DNA of 5,457 nt from NCBI GenBank assembly GCA_903908025.1, contig CAIVQM010000109.1, positions 1 through 5,457 of the forward strand, read 5' to 3'. The translations under genes were made by a program, and so were the position numbers. Position 1 is the stretch's first letter; each line of letters begins with the position of its first letter. A model generated the notes under the pieces. It made no database searches and was not told the origin of the DNA. It saw only the letters and a program-made list of their open reading frames with translations. This document shows, one piece after another, positions 4,974-5,457 of the stretch. Source of the stretch: an uncultured bacterium. Its GTDB lineage: Bacteria; Actinomycetota; Actinomycetes; S36-B12.

Positions 4974-5457
4974 CTACTTGCGGGCTGCGAGGATCGACTT
5001 GCCAGCGAACCCTGCACCGAGGACACCCATCGCGATCATCGCGAGCGCCCACATCGGCAGGCCGGGAGCCTGCGAGCCGTCACCCGCGGGGACTGCTGCC
5101 GGAACCGTGGCGGCTGCGGGAACCGCAACCGTGGCAGGGGCCGGAGCGGCAACCGTCGCCGCTTCAGGAGCAGCAACTGCAACCGGAGCCTCTACCGTGG
5201 CTGCAGCAACCACAACCGGGGCATCCGGGGTTGACGCAGTCTGCGGTGTGGATCCGGGGTTAGGCGGAGTGACGGGGGGCTCCGGCGTGCAAGGACGATC
5301 GGCGCCAGCAGCACCGGTCGGGCCTGTCGGACCAACCGCGCCTTCAGCTCCGTCAGCACCGGGACCACCAGCGGGGCCAGCGGGGCCGGCGGGGCCGTCC
5401 TTGTCCCCGCCAAAGGTGCGAGCGGTCAAGCAGGGGACGATCTCTGAACTGCCACAG
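4974..5457 (-). CDS. Collagen-like surface protein with sorting-signal C-terminus (5' end missing)
   Basis: The frame stays open to the right edge, so the N-terminus and any signal peptide lie outside. The TTG at 5429 has no ribosome site and would give a wall protein without a signal peptide, so it is not taken as the start. From the edge the protein reads CGSSEIVPC, then about eleven G-X-Y triplets (GPAGPAGPAG ... GPTGPTGAAGAD) typical of a bacterial collagen-like triple helix. Then come a Cys and Pro-rich linker (RPCTPEPPVTPPNPG) and an Ala/Val/Pro/Thr stalk with EAATV and APATV repeats. The end is VPAGDGSQAP, a hydrophobic segment PMWALAMIAMGVLGAGFAG and the tail KSILAARK. This matches the end of the 453-aa neighbour. 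It is probably displayed on the surface by the sortase encoded two genes downstream. The collagen part is short as seen and may be longer beyond the window. Confidence 0.8.
   Translation of the reverse strand, partial: CGSSEIVPCLTARTFGGDKDGPAGPAGPAGGPGADGAEGAVGPTGPTGAAGADRPCTPEPPVTPPNPGSTPQTASTPDAPVVVAAATVEAPVAVAAPEAATVAAPAPATVAVPAAATVPAAVPAGDGSQAPGLPMWALAMIAMGVLGAGFAGKSILAARK
4977..5117 (-). repeat. Duplicated C-terminal sorting module, copy 2
   Basis: This is the counterpart of 3395-3535, coding for AATVPAAVPAGDG, SQAP, the hydrophobic segment and ARK. Copy and terminator together suggest that a 3' module of about 200 bp was duplicated and joined to a different ectodomain. Confidence 0.85.

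Noticed and set aside
5427..5429. TTG as start of the collagen-like protein
   Set aside because: The frame is open upstream to the edge, no ribosome site is near, and a wall protein needs a signal peptide that this start would not provide.
2422..5457. Classical LPXTG pilus operon
   Set aside because: No LPXTG, no pilin motif and no isopeptide-type pilin domains were seen; the sortase is class F-like, not the pilin-polymerising class C.

Overview
The window looks like chromosomal DNA from a high-GC Gram-positive bacterium (Actinomycetota). The evidence is the strong GC bias at third codon positions, GTG starts, Shine-Dalgarno sites such as AGGAGG, and a run of genes for exported cell-envelope proteins that includes a class F-like sortase, a type known mainly from actinobacteria. 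A propionibacterial or nocardioid relative is possible, but the sequence alone does not fix the genus.

Layout from left to right. Positions 1-616 hold two overlapping minus-strand genes: an unrecognised helix-rich cytoplasmic protein of 164 aa, then the N-terminus of a small membrane protein that runs off the left edge. On the plus strand follow two exported proteins. The first (761-1183) is a 140-aa chagasin-like (family I42) protease inhibitor with a strong terminator behind it. The second (1496-2329) is a matrixin-like zinc metalloprotease with HELGHVLGLAH and a Met-turn. The roughly 310-bp gap between them contains a cluster of TGACCGGTCA-type palindromes that looks like an operator array. 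A bidirectional terminator at 2355-2400 separates the metalloprotease from the convergent minus-strand block.

The minus-strand block reads, in transcription order: a collagen-like, Pro/Ala-rich wall or surface protein cut by the right edge (4974-5457); a 453-aa cysteine-rich surface protein (3392-4753); and a class F-like sortase (2422-3270). The two surface proteins have closely related C-termini: an Ala/Thr/Val/Pro-rich stalk, the shared sequence VPAGDGSQAP, a hydrophobic segment and a short ARK tail. This has the architecture of a sortase sorting signal, but no LPXTG is present. Their terminators are also related in sequence, so the 3' module appears to have been duplicated as a unit.

Taken together, the right half looks like a self-contained surface-display locus (two substrates plus their sortase) using a non-canonical sorting motif. 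It sits beside a secreted protease and a secreted protease inhibitor that may act at the same envelope. The link between substrates and sortase is inferred from adjacency and architecture. No mobile element, CRISPR array, tRNA or rRNA was seen.
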